Positions 26,411 through 34,969 of a DNA stretch of 64,000 nucleotides are shown piece after piece. The DNA is from JADKAV01 sp037045455 (lineage in GTDB: Bacteria; Actinomycetota; Actinomycetes; S36-B12; UBA10799). Within the stretch, counting starts at the first letter, position 1, and each line of letters begins with the position of its first letter. The notes below the pieces were generated by a model that saw nothing but the letters and a program-made list of their open reading frames with translations, was not told the DNA's origin and did not search any database. The DNA is taken from positions 124,001 through 188,000 of the forward strand of contig JBAOIN010000016.1 in assembly GCA_037045455.1 (NCBI GenBank), written 5' to 3'. A program made the position numbers and the translations under genes.

Positions 26411-27558
26411 TCAGGGTGGTGCGCGGGGTCCGGGTGCGGTGGTGGCCCGACCGTCGTGGAAGACGACTTTGAGTCGGCCGTAGTGGACTTGCCGATGGTG
26501 GTACCGACACAGCAGGACCAAATTCGACAGGTCGGTGGGGCCGCCTTCGTCCCACGGGATGATGTGGTGGGCCACTGCCCGCCAGGCCTGGACGGTGCAG
26601 CCGGGGTGGGCGCAGGTGTTGCCGTCGCGGGCGATCAGGGCGCGGCGTTGGGCGGGTGTGGCGAACCGCTCGCGCGAAGCCGACGGCCAGCGGCTGCCAG
26701 GCGACGTCGGTTTTGTGGCCGACCACATAGGACACCTCGGCGCTGCAGCAGCTGTGCAGGGCGAGGTCGGTGCGGGAGGCCAGCGATCCGGACGGCCAGG
26801 TCACGCCCAGTTTCGATTCGGCCTCTTCCGGGGTGAGGCTGATGGTGACGTGGCCGTGACCGACCGAGCGGGGGTCCATCGCCCGCTCTGCCATCTCGGC
26901 AATGGCATCGACGCGGCGGGCGGGGGCGTCCCGGTCATCGTCCGCCCCGGCACGGGTCGCTGAACACGTCCAGTGCGGCTTTGAGCTTCTCGCCGGTGGC
27001 GGGGTCCAGCAGGCCTTTCAGGTGCCACCAGCCTTCCAGGCCCTGGGACAGGTACAGCTCGCGTTTGTCCCGGGCTTTCTCGGTGTCCTCGTCGGAGCCG
27101 TCGGGGGCGTACTGCTGGATCATCACGTCGACGAGGGTGCGCAGTTGCTGGGCGGTGGAGATCTTGGCGTACTCGACGAGTGTTTCCTCGATCTCGGTGA
27201 AGTCGTCGAAGATCCGGCGCGCCCGCCGGATCACTCGCACCTGCTCGGCACTGATCAGCCCAGCTTCCAGAGCTTGCGCCGTCAACGGCAGCGCATCGCG
27301 CAGGTCCCGCGCGGTGTGCACCTCGGCACCGGCATGCGATATCCGAGTGGTCTTGCCCAGCCAGTCCCCGGTCGTGCGATGCCCATCAGCCCGAGCCCCG
27401 TCGCCGGCGTCGAAGGTGGCGATCGCGGCCGAGACCCAGGCATCCACCTGGTTGCGCATCGCCAGCAGCGCGGGGATTCCCTCCCGTGCCTGCTCCACGC
27501 TCCAGGTCGAGGGATGACCCGGCGGCAGCCCGGCCACCCTCGTTTGCAGATCCAGCAC
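26411..27558 (-). pseudogene. 13E12-type DUF222-HNH endonuclease, copy 2, frameshifted
   Basis: Near-identical paralogue of copy 1 (2790-3952), starting to match right at the stop codon. N-terminal DUF222 from GTG 27558 (GGAGG eight bases before) to about 26945, where an extra base shifts the frame; the middle part (LTPEEAESKLGVTW) runs to about 26675 and the HNH part (NTCAHPGC, AHHIIPWDEGG) to the stop. The shift near 26675 is at the same place as in copy 1 although the bases there differ. Upstream is an SOS-like box. Members of this repeat family are used as phage attachment sites in M. tuberculosis. Confidence 0.8.
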
Positions 27559-27653
27559 AGTCTCCACCTCCGCTCGTCGAACCGGCACGCGGGGCAAACA
27601 CACCGCGACCACGAAAACGGGGGAGACACAAGCCCACTTGGACACTTCCAGTG

Positions 27654-27669
27654 TAGAACAGGTGTACGA
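27654..27669 (-). promoter_or_regulatory. SOS (LexA)-like box upstream of 13E12 copy 2
   Basis: TAGAACAGGTGTACGA: the same 10-of-12 match to the actinobacterial SOS consensus as copy 1, with a different centre, so the half-sites are conserved rather than just duplicated. Confidence 0.6.
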
Positions 27670-27878
27670 CAAATGCAAGCCTTGTGCACAACGTGTGTGC
27701 TAAGCGTTTGCTTATCGTGGATTCGATGTCCCCCGCTACGACCAGCGCGATGCAGGTGAGTCCGACCATTGCGCGCGAGTTCTTCGCTGCCGAACACGGC
27801 GAACGGGGCGAACGAGGTTCCATGCCACTATTGTGAGAGGCTGAACAAAAGCAAAGTCAAGTTTGGTTTGGAGTGCCG
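27670..27878. other. Gene-free stretch before the TetR gene
   Basis: Less GC-rich than its surroundings. Holds a weak 36-codon ORF (27726-27836) with no recognisable content and the leader of the TetR gene with GGAG before the ATG. I see no RNA gene or clear operator. Confidence 0.4.
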
Positions 27879-28457
27879 ATGGAACCACGGGTGCCCGTGC
27901 AGAAGCGCTCGCGGGAGAAGGTCGACCGCGCGCTGCGAGCGGCCGACGACCTGCTGGAGCGCGAGGGTCTGGCCGCGCTCACGCTGCCGCGTGTGGCTGA
28001 CGAGGCGGGTGTGTCCGTGGGCGCGCTCTACCAGTACCTGCCCGATCGGGAGGCCATCGTGGCCGCGTTGTCCGCCAACTACTACGCGCGGCTGGAAGCG
28101 CGTATGAGCAAGTTGGTGGAGCAGCTGCTCGCCGATCCAGTGCCCGACCCGGTGGCTGAGGTCGTCGCCGCCATGGTGCAGATGTATCGAGACCAAACGG
28201 CCACTCGGGCGCTGCGGGCAGGCTTGCAGGGGGCCGGTCAGTTGGCGATGGCGCGGGCGCACAAGAGCCGCATGGTCGAGATGGTGCACACGCTGCTGCG
28301 CGGCTATGGCATGCCGGATTCTGCGGTCGCCGCGCGCGCCATGTTCTTCGCGGCGGACGGGATCATGCACGAAGCGTTCGCCGAGCAGGAGTCCGGCGAC
28401 GAGGCGCTCATTGCTGAACTCGAGACGATGCTGCGGGCGTACCTGGCCGGCTCGTAG
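27879..28457 (+). CDS. TetR-family transcriptional regulator
   Basis: 192 residues. N-terminal TetR DNA-binding domain (VQKRSREKVDRALRAADDLL and LPRVADEAGVSVGALYQYLPD) followed by a helical ligand domain of variable sequence. Start at ATG 27879, with GGAG at 27870-27873; a GTG at 27873 is possible. It is 28 bases upstream of an SDR gene in the same orientation, so the dehydrogenase is a likely target. Confidence 0.87.
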   Translation: MEPRVPVQKRSREKVDRALRAADDLLEREGLAALTLPRVADEAGVSVGALYQYLPDREAIVAALSANYYARLEARMSKLVEQLLADPVPDPVAEVVAAMVQMYRDQTATRALRAGLQGAGQLAMARAHKSRMVEMVHTLLRGYGMPDSAVAARAMFFAADGIMHEAFAEQESGDEALIAELETMLRAYLAGS

Positions 28458-28485
28458 CTCCTCCGTTGATGCAACGCTGCTGACC

Positions 28486-29232
28486 ATGGACTTGGAGCTG
28501 CAGGCCAAGACCGCGGTCGTCATCGGTGGCTCGAGCGGGATCGGCGCACAGACGGCAGAGGTGCTTGCCGCAGAGGGTTGCGACGTGGCGGTCACTTATC
28601 GAGATTCGCCCGAGGGGGCGCTCGCCGTGGCTGACGTCGTACGCACTCACGGCCGTCGCGCATGGTCGGAGTCGCTGGATCTGAGCACGCCGGAGTCGGC
28701 GGTGCGGGATGCGGCCGCGCTGGCTGCGAAGGTCGGCGAGTTGGACATTTTGGTTCTGTGTGCCGGACGGAACGTCATCACGCCCTACTCGCAGATTGCG
28801 CCGCAGGAGTGGCAGCAGGTGCTGAACATCAACCTGTCTGCGCCTTTCTTCGCCTTGCAGCAGCTCACCCCTGCAATCCGGCCCGGCGGCAGTGTGGTGA
28901 CGGTGGCCAGCGTTGCGGCGCAAACCGGAGCGCCGCATCACATGCACTATGCGGCAGCAAAGGCCGGCTTGCTGAACCTCACGGCGTCATTGGCCCGCGA
29001 ACTCGCGCCGGACATCCGCGTCAACTGCGTCGCGCCGGGAATCACGATGACAGCGATGGGGCAGGAAACCATCGCGAGCCTGCCCGAGGACTACGCGGCG
29101 ACGCGACTGCTACTGGGCCGCTACGCCACGACTCAACGCATTGCGCAGATGATCGCGTTCGTCGCCAGCCCCGTGTGTGAATTCATGACTGGCGCGACGA
29201 TCGACGTGAACAGCGGCCGGCACATCAGGTAG
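28486..29232 (+). CDS. Short-chain dehydrogenase/reductase
   Basis: 248 residues. Rossmann-fold SDR: VVIGGSSGIGAQTAEVLA (NAD(P) motif), DILVLCAGRN, the catalytic Ser in VTVASVAAQ, the YAAAKAGLLNL Tyr-Lys pair and C-terminal TGATIDVNSG. Looks like a FabG-type oxidoreductase of unknown substrate. Follows the TetR gene. Its 3' end overlaps that of the convergent MFS gene by eight bases. Confidence 0.9.
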   Translation: MDLELQAKTAVVIGGSSGIGAQTAEVLAAEGCDVAVTYRDSPEGALAVADVVRTHGRRAWSESLDLSTPESAVRDAAALAAKVGELDILVLCAGRNVITPYSQIAPQEWQQVLNINLSAPFFALQQLTPAIRPGGSVVTVASVAAQTGAPHHMHYAAAKAGLLNLTASLARELAPDIRVNCVAPGITMTAMGQETIASLPEDYAATRLLLGRYATTQRIAQMIAFVASPVCEFMTGATIDVNSGRHIR

Positions 29233-30511
29233 CCCCCGGCGCGTCGACCGAAACCGCCAACCCACCTGCCTCGCGCGCACGTCCACGCTCGGCCAGTTCA
29301 TCCATCTGTTTCCACACCGGCAGCACGAATGGCGTGAGAGTGGCGAGAAGGTAGAGCCCACCGCAGACGAGCAGGGTCGGTGTGAGCCCAATGCCTTCGA
29401 CCAGGAAGCCCCCGACCAGACCGCCGATGGGGATGCCGGCCCAGGCGATTGCGTTCTCCGCGCCCATCACGCGGGCTTGCAGTTCGCGGGGCACGAGTTC
29501 GTACTCGGTCGACGACAGCGCCGGGTTGATCGCGCCCACGCCCAGCCCCGCGATCAACGACACGGCGAGCACCGGTGGCAGGGTGACAGCCAGTGCGAGC
29601 ACCGCGAAGCGCGGAGCGCCCGCGACGAGGAACCCCCAGGCGAACGGCGGTCGTCGTGGCAGGCGTGGACCGGCCCATGCGAACAACGCGGATCCCGCCA
29701 CCGCGCCCACACCGAAGACGCCGCCGATGAGCCCCAGTCCAAGCGGGCTGCCCAGTTCGTCGCGTACCCACACCGGTGCGAGCACTGCGAAATAGGCCTG
29801 GTCGAGCAAGTTCGTGACGAACACCATGAGTGCGATTGCCACCAGCAGCGGTTGCCGGAACAGGAACGAGAACCCCACCCGCAACTCCTCGGCGTAGTGG
29901 CGCGCGGCGGACGTTGTGCCGTCTGGCCGAGTCGTGGGTTCGGGCTGTGCCGATCGGGGCACAAGCAGTAGTAGTGCGCCGGCGATGAGGAACGACGCGG
30001 CGTCGAGCAGCAAGACGGTGGGCGCCGACCAGATTGCCATCAGCACTCCTGCCAGCGGGACGCCCACCATCGTCGCGACCCGGTTCATCCCGTCATGCAA
30101 GCCGGTGGCACGCTCGATCGGCGTACCCGCATCGCCGGCGACGCTGGGTAAGAGCACGTACGTCGTGGATCCGGCACCTCGCACTGCGCCGACCACCGCG
30201 ACGACGACGGCGAGTGCCCAGAACGGAAGGTGATCCAGGAAGTAGAGAACCGGGATGAGGCCGACGAGCGCTGCCGCGATGAAATCTGTGACGATCGCCA
30301 TCGTGCGCACACCCACCCGGTCGACCAGCGGTCCGCCGAAGGCTTGCACGAGGACGTAGGGCAGCATCTCGGCGAACGTGACGATTCCGGTGAGCGCTGC
30401 GCTGCCGGTCGTGATCAGGACGAACCACGGCACCGCGATCATCGACATACGGGTGCCCGTTGTCGAGATGACCTCGGCCGTCAAGTACGCGATCAGTCCG
30501 CGCCGCTTCAT
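29225..30511 (-). CDS. MFS transporter (MFS_1/MFS_3, drug-exporter-like)
   Basis: 428 residues, 12 predicted membrane helices: LIAYLTAEVISTTGTRMSMI, then helix pairs through GLGVGAINPALSSTEYELVP and GIPIGGLVGGFLVEGIGL. Resembles the MFS_3/enterobactin-exporter group of drug and siderophore exporters. It starts four bases after the upstream ArsR-like regulator, with which it forms an operon. Confidence 0.87.
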   Translation of the reverse strand: MKRRGLIAYLTAEVISTTGTRMSMIAVPWFVLITTGSAALTGIVTFAEMLPYVLVQAFGGPLVDRVGVRTMAIVTDFIAAALVGLIPVLYFLDHLPFWALAVVVAVVGAVRGAGSTTYVLLPSVAGDAGTPIERATGLHDGMNRVATMVGVPLAGVLMAIWSAPTVLLLDAASFLIAGALLLLVPRSAQPEPTTRPDGTTSAARHYAEELRVGFSFLFRQPLLVAIALMVFVTNLLDQAYFAVLAPVWVRDELGSPLGLGLIGGVFGVGAVAGSALFAWAGPRLPRRPPFAWGFLVAGAPRFAVLALAVTLPPVLAVSLIAGLGVGAINPALSSTEYELVPRELQARVMGAENAIAWAGIPIGGLVGGFLVEGIGLTPTLLVCGGLYLLATLTPFVLPVWKQMDELAERGRAREAGGLAVSVDAPGAT

Positions 30512-31110
30512 GTCTGCCGTCCTTCGGTCACGGTCGGGATGATCTGCATCAGCACCGCCACCCGCTCCCGGCCCTCGCCCAGGACCCGTCCACTGACTGC
30601 CTGACGCTGCGCCTGGACGCGGGCGTGCAGGTCCGTCACGAGCTCTTCGGCTTCATCTGGCGTGAGTTCCAGCAGCCAGTCGCTGAAGTCGGAGATCGCG
30701 AGCCACCGGTCGCCCAGCTCGGCGGCCAGTGCCTCTCGGCTATCGACGAAGTCCAGCATCCGCTGGCTGTAGGCGAGCGCGACCGAGCGCAGGAATTCGT
30801 CAACCATCGCTCGGGTCTCCGCATCGGGCTCGGGCAGCGGCTTGAGAACCGTGGTGCGATGTGCTGCGCGCCACCAGCGTTCTCGCCGGTTGTTACGCGG
30901 TGACTCGTCCTCGACGATGAAGCCGTATTCGGCCAGTTGCCGGAGGTGGTAACTCGTGAGTCCGCTCGACTCACCCAGCCGCGCTGCAAGTCCACTCGCC
31001 GTCGCGGGTCCGTCGACACGCAGCAGTCCTAACAGCCGCATGCGCAACGGGTGGGCCAGCCCTCTTAGCGATCGCGCATCGAGTTCGACGCTGCCTCGGG
31101 GATCGGTCAT
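30508..31110 (-). CDS. ArsR-type winged-helix regulator with extended C-terminal domain
   Basis: 200 residues. Helix-turn-helix GLAHPLRMRLLGLLRVDG, ATASGLAARLGESSGLTSYH, LRQLAEYGFI; then an effector region of about 120 residues typical of HTH_20 regulators beside MFS exporters. ATG 31110 follows GGAGG. Its own promoter region holds the TGCAAAG inverted repeat at 31128-31145. Upstream frame extends to 31263 but covers the operator, so the shorter start is preferred. Confidence 0.85.
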   Translation of the reverse strand: MTDPRGSVELDARSLRGLAHPLRMRLLGLLRVDGPATASGLAARLGESSGLTSYHLRQLAEYGFIVEDESPRNNRRERWWRAAHRTTVLKPLPEPDAETRAMVDEFLRSVALAYSQRMLDFVDSREALAAELGDRWLAISDFSDWLLELTPDEAEELVTDLHARVQAQRQAVSGRVLGEGRERVAVLMQIIPTVTEGRQT

Positions 31111-31127
31111 GCCTCCAGCAGAACATA

Positions 31128-31159
31128 TGCAAAGACATCTTTGCAAGTAGTTCTTTGCA
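31128..31159. promoter_or_regulatory. TGCAAAG operator with three half-sites
   Basis: TGCAAAG-ACAT-CTTTGCA (31128-31145) is a perfect 7-bp inverted repeat with 4-base spacer; another CTTTGCA lies at 31153-31159. Placed 18 bases upstream of the ArsR-type start, it is a strong candidate self-operator. Confidence 0.65.
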
Positions 31160-32053
31160 TTAGGCCGAGGCCAGATTGGCCAGGACGTCCCGCAGCGACC
31201 GCAACTGCCATTCCGTGTCAGCGTCCGGTACCACGGCTTGCGACAGATCCCGCACGTCGGCAACCACGTCGCTATAGAGCCAGGCCACCTCGTAGTGGCG
31301 CAGAAGCTGGTGATCCAGCGGCCGGCCGGTTAGCTCCTCGTACATGCCCACGGCGTCCAAGCCGGTGCGGCGAGCGACGAGCCAGATGTCGCGCTCGGGC
31401 GGCGCCATGCCCGCCGTGTCCCAATCCACGAGCCGAAGTCCGAAGCGGCTGGTCGTCAGCCAGTTCCCTGGGTGCGGCTCTCCGTGAGTGGACACGCAGT
31501 GATCGGCCTCCACGGCCCGGAGCTGTTCGTAGGCAGCGCGCAGGGCACTCACATGCGAGTCAATGAGCACGTTGACCATGCCGCCGAAGGGCCCCTCGTC
31601 AGGGACGCGCAACTCCTCCGGCGATGGCAGTCGCGCGAACGGCGCCATCCGAGTCCCTACGGTTTCAAGGCCATGCAGTTGCGCAAGGTGTCCCACGATC
31701 AAGGTCGCTGTGTCGTCATCGAAGGTGTCGGAGAAACGCCCCGCCGTGCCCTCTACATAGGGATAGACCGCCACACTGAAGCGTTCGTCGATCTGGGCCA
31801 GCGGCTGCCCCTGCAGGCTGAGTCGAGGCGCGACAGGGAACCCGAGTCGCCGAGCCCGGACGGCCAGCGAGAGGGCTGAACGCAGCTCCGGCGAGGACGG
31901 ATCCACGGACAAGAACCAGCGCTTGCCGTCGGCCCAGTGATGGCTGCCGAACCCCAGCGGCAGGTACTGCAGGGAACCGAGCTCGATGCCGAACGCCGCG
32001 TGCACCGCCTCGGACAGCGCAGTGACGGACAGGTCTCGAGGGGGCACCAGCAT
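31160..32053 (-). CDS. Phosphotransferase, aminoglycoside (APH) family
   Basis: 297 residues with an APH/kinase-like fold: the Brenner motif STHGEPHPGNWL (catalytic and metal residues), LRLVDWDTAGMAPPERDIWL (metal Asp), and a nucleotide-binding N terminus (LPLGFGSHHWAD). Similar to the spectinomycin-phosphotransferase-like group; substrate could be an antibiotic, sugar or amino alcohol. -10 TTAGGT lies seven bases before the ATG. Confidence 0.82.
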   Translation of the reverse strand: MLVPPRDLSVTALSEAVHAAFGIELGSLQYLPLGFGSHHWADGKRWFLSVDPSSPELRSALSLAVRARRLGFPVAPRLSLQGQPLAQIDERFSVAVYPYVEGTAGRFSDTFDDDTATLIVGHLAQLHGLETVGTRMAPFARLPSPEELRVPDEGPFGGMVNVLIDSHVSALRAAYEQLRAVEADHCVSTHGEPHPGNWLTTSRFGLRLVDWDTAGMAPPERDIWLVARRTGLDAVGMYEELTGRPLDHQLLRHYEVAWLYSDVVADVRDLSQAVVPDADTEWQLRSLRDVLANLASA

Positions 32054-32068
32054 GCGCCCAACCTAATC

Positions 32069-32698
32069 TCACACCGGCAGCGGCACCCCCGTGTTCGCGT
32101 GGCACCGATACCCGTTGGGCACCTTCTGCAAGTACTGCTGGTGGTAGTCCTCGGCCGGGTAGAACGGATGCTCGCTGGCCGGCGCGACCTCAGTGGTGAT
32201 CGCACCGTAGCCCCGTTCGTCGAGCACCGTCTGGTACGCATCCCGCGTCTGTTCGATCAACGCGAGTTGCTCGGGAGTCGTGTAGTACAGCGCCGACCGG
32301 TACTGGGTGCCGATGTCGTTTCCCTGCCGGTAGCCCTGGGTCGGGTCGTGGTGTTCCCAGAAGACGCGCAGGATGTCCAGCGTCGGGCAGGTGTAGGCGA
32401 CCAGCGTGGATTCGGTGTGGCCGGTGCGGCCGGTGCACACCTCCTCGTAGGTCGGATACGCCGAGAAGCCGCCCTGATAGCCGACAGCCGTGCCCACCAC
32501 TCCCGGGGCGTTCCAGAAGTACTCCTCGGCGCCCCAGAAGCAGCCCATCCCGACGTACAACACCTGTGCGTCCTCGTCCCACGGGCCGAGCAGGGACGTG
32601 CCGAGCACGATGTTGCGCTCCGGCACTGGGAACGGACTAGACGTGCGACTGGGAATGGCGCTGTCGGGATCCACCATGGAGGTCTTGCGGAAGAACAT
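32069..32698 (-). CDS. msrA: Peptide methionine sulfoxide reductase A
   Basis: 209 residues. MsrA reduces the S-form of methionine sulfoxide; nucleophile Cys in YVGMGCFWGAEEYFW. Also GTAVGYQGGFSAYPTYEEV, TGRTGHTEST and YHQQYLQKVPNGYRCH, with C-terminal Cys able to resolve the sulfenic acid. The N terminus carries about 40 extra residues, usual in actinobacterial MsrA. Single gene, minus strand. Confidence 0.95.
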   Translation of the reverse strand: MFFRKTSMVDPDSAIPSRTSSPFPVPERNIVLGTSLLGPWDEDAQVLYVGMGCFWGAEEYFWNAPGVVGTAVGYQGGFSAYPTYEEVCTGRTGHTESTLVAYTCPTLDILRVFWEHHDPTQGYRQGNDIGTQYRSALYYTTPEQLALIEQTRDAYQTVLDERGYGAITTEVAPASEHPFYPAEDYHQQYLQKVPNGYRCHANTGVPLPV

Positions 32699-32761
32699 GG
32701 GTCCAGTGTCTCCCGGTCGGCCGAAAAGTGCGATCCCTGATCTTTGCGCCGGAACGGCCGG

Positions 32762-34918
32762 TCAGGCAATGTTGCTGCGGACGGAACTGACAATCCGGTC
32801 CCGGCCCCCGGACTTGGCGTCGTAGAGCAACTGGTCGGCGCGGGAGACCACCGATTCCGGCGACTCGCCGGCGGCGGCCAGGGTGAGGCCGATACTGATC
32901 GTGGCCCGGATGGAGCAGCCCTGCGCCTCGATCGGGCGTGCGACCGCCCTCCGTAGGTTCTCGGCCACGGTGATGGCATCCGCTTCAGTGGTCATCTGGG
33001 GCAGGACAGCCAAGAACTCGTCGCCGCCGAGACGTCCCACTGCATCTTCCTGGCGCAGGCACTTGCGCATGCGATCTGCGATTTCGACCAGGACGGCATC
33101 GCCGACGAGGTGGCCGTATCGGTCGTTGATGGCTTTGAACCGGTCCACGTCGATGTAGAGGATGGCCAGGGAGGTCCCCCGGCGTGGGGCGTGGTCCAGG
33201 ACGGCTTCCATGTGCTCCAGCACTGCCCGACGGTTGCGCAGCGCGGTCAGCGGGTCGAGCAGGGCGAGTTCGGCCAGTGCTTCGTGCGCCTGCCGGGTGT
33301 CCGTCACGTCGAGGAATTGCGCGACGAAACTGCCGTACCGTCCGTCGTCGTGCTCTCCGCCGCCGGCGATCGCGTTGAGGACCCACAGTGTCTGACCCTG
33401 CGCGTCGACCAGTCGCTTCTCCCTGGTGACCTCCGAGGCCCGGCCGCTGTGCAGCACGTTGAACATCTCGAGGTCGATCGCATGGTCGTCGGGATGTGTG
33501 AAGGATGTGACACGCTGGCCGCGCATCTGCTCCTCGTCGATCCCGAGCATCCGGGTCAGCCCTGCGTTGACTTGCAGTATCACGCCGTCTCGCGTGGTCA
33601 GCGCCATTCCGATCGGGGCCGCGCGCATTGCGGTCCGGAAGCGCTCCTCGCTGGTCTCCAGGGCCCGGCGCGCACGCACCTCGTCATCGACATCGCGCAA
33701 GCGCACGACCGTGGACACAAGCCCCGAATGGTCGCGGACACTGCGACCGGTGGCATCCATCCACAGCCAGGTGCCCAGCCGGCGGCGAACGCGGAACTGC
33801 CCGCCCGCCCCGGCCTCCAGATCCTGGGCGGCGGCCTGCAGTGCACTCTCGATGGCCGGCCACTCGGCGTGGGCAATGAAGTCGCGGATAGGTCGGCCGA
33901 GGACCTCGTGCTGCGGATAGCCCAGGATGGCGGTCACCGATGGGGACACCCACGCCACGTGTCCCTCCGTAAGGCGTAGTACGACGTCGGAGGTGTTCTC
34001 GGCCAGCAGGCGGTAGTGGTCCTGGGATTCGGCCAGCATGTCGCGGCTGCGCATCAGTTCGGTGACATCGGCGATCTGGGCGATGAAGAACAGGAACTGG
34101 CCGGCGTCGTCGCGCACGGCAGCCACGGCCAGATCGCCCCACACGACGGTGCCGTCGCCGCGGTGGAACCGTTTCGTCAAACGGTAGGTGTCGCGCGTGC
34201 CCTCCAGCACCTCGCACGCCATGGCGAGGTCCGCGGCCAGGTCCTCCGGGTGCGTCACGGCTTGCCACGTGGTGTTCTTCAGTTCTGCCTCGGTCCGGCC
34301 GAGGAAGGTGCACATCGCGGGGTTGCACTGCAAGAACGCTCCGTCGGAGGCAGTCAGGTTCATCGCCACCGGGGCGGTGTCCATGACGATCCGCAGCGTC
34401 CGCTCGCTGTCCTGCAACTCCCGCGAGGACACGAATGACTGCGTCACATCCCGCCAGAGGAAGATGACGTCGGACTCCGCCGGGATCATGCTGATGTCGA
34501 AGCGGCGTTCGTCGCCGGTCTCGTCGATGGTCAGGGTCTGCGATTCCAGTTCCAGCGGCTGGCCGCTTTCCAGCACCTCCGTGGCCCATTTGGCCGTCAT
34601 CATGCTGACCTCGCCGCTGAACAGCTCGTGCAGCCGATGTCCGACGACGTCACTTCGGCTGCGCCGAAGATAGGTCACCGCGGCATCATTGGCATCCACG
34701 TAGAGGAAGTCGACCACCGTGCCCAGCTGGTCACGCAACGGCCGCCACAACACGACCGGGAACGGCGAAGCGTCCAGCAGCGCCAGAGCGCGCTGCGATC
34801 GTGCTGAACTGTTGGTCGACACCGTTGAGGATTCGACCGTTTGCGCAACTTGCTTGATACCCAGAGCGGTGAAGAACCGCCCATTCGGCGCAATCGGGCT
34901 GTCTACTCGTGAGCGCAT
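32762..34918 (-). CDS. Multi-PAS diguanylate cyclase
   Basis: 718 residues: four PAS domains in series (a short divergent one, then APVAMNLTASDGAFLQCNPA, then WVSPSVTAILGYPQ, then APIGMALTTRDGVILQVNAG with PAC segments) and an intact GGDEF domain (LDPLTALRNRR, FKAINDRYGHLVGD, GRLGGDEFLAVLP). The RQED tetrapeptide five residues before GGDEF is an allosteric I-site, so c-di-GMP product inhibition is expected. The start is uncertain: ATG 34918 is used, and the frame is open to 34966. Divergent from an MFS gene. Confidence 0.9.
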   Translation of the reverse strand: MRSRVDSPIAPNGRFFTALGIKQVAQTVESSTVSTNSSARSQRALALLDASPFPVVLWRPLRDQLGTVVDFLYVDANDAAVTYLRRSRSDVVGHRLHELFSGEVSMMTAKWATEVLESGQPLELESQTLTIDETGDERRFDISMIPAESDVIFLWRDVTQSFVSSRELQDSERTLRIVMDTAPVAMNLTASDGAFLQCNPAMCTFLGRTEAELKNTTWQAVTHPEDLAADLAMACEVLEGTRDTYRLTKRFHRGDGTVVWGDLAVAAVRDDAGQFLFFIAQIADVTELMRSRDMLAESQDHYRLLAENTSDVVLRLTEGHVAWVSPSVTAILGYPQHEVLGRPIRDFIAHAEWPAIESALQAAAQDLEAGAGGQFRVRRRLGTWLWMDATGRSVRDHSGLVSTVVRLRDVDDEVRARRALETSEERFRTAMRAAPIGMALTTRDGVILQVNAGLTRMLGIDEEQMRGQRVTSFTHPDDHAIDLEMFNVLHSGRASEVTREKRLVDAQGQTLWVLNAIAGGGEHDDGRYGSFVAQFLDVTDTRQAHEALAELALLDPLTALRNRRAVLEHMEAVLDHAPRRGTSLAILYIDVDRFKAINDRYGHLVGDAVLVEIADRMRKCLRQEDAVGRLGGDEFLAVLPQMTTEADAITVAENLRRAVARPIEAQGCSIRATISIGLTLAAAGESPESVVSRADQLLYDAKSGGRDRIVSSVRSNIA

Positions 34919-34969
34919 GCGGCTGCGAGTCTGCCGAAGATCGAATCTGCCCTGACAGACTGACAAACG

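Noticed and set aside
27726..27836. 36-codon ORF before the TetR gene
   Set aside because: No Shine-Dalgarno or recognisable content; recorded only as part of the gap.
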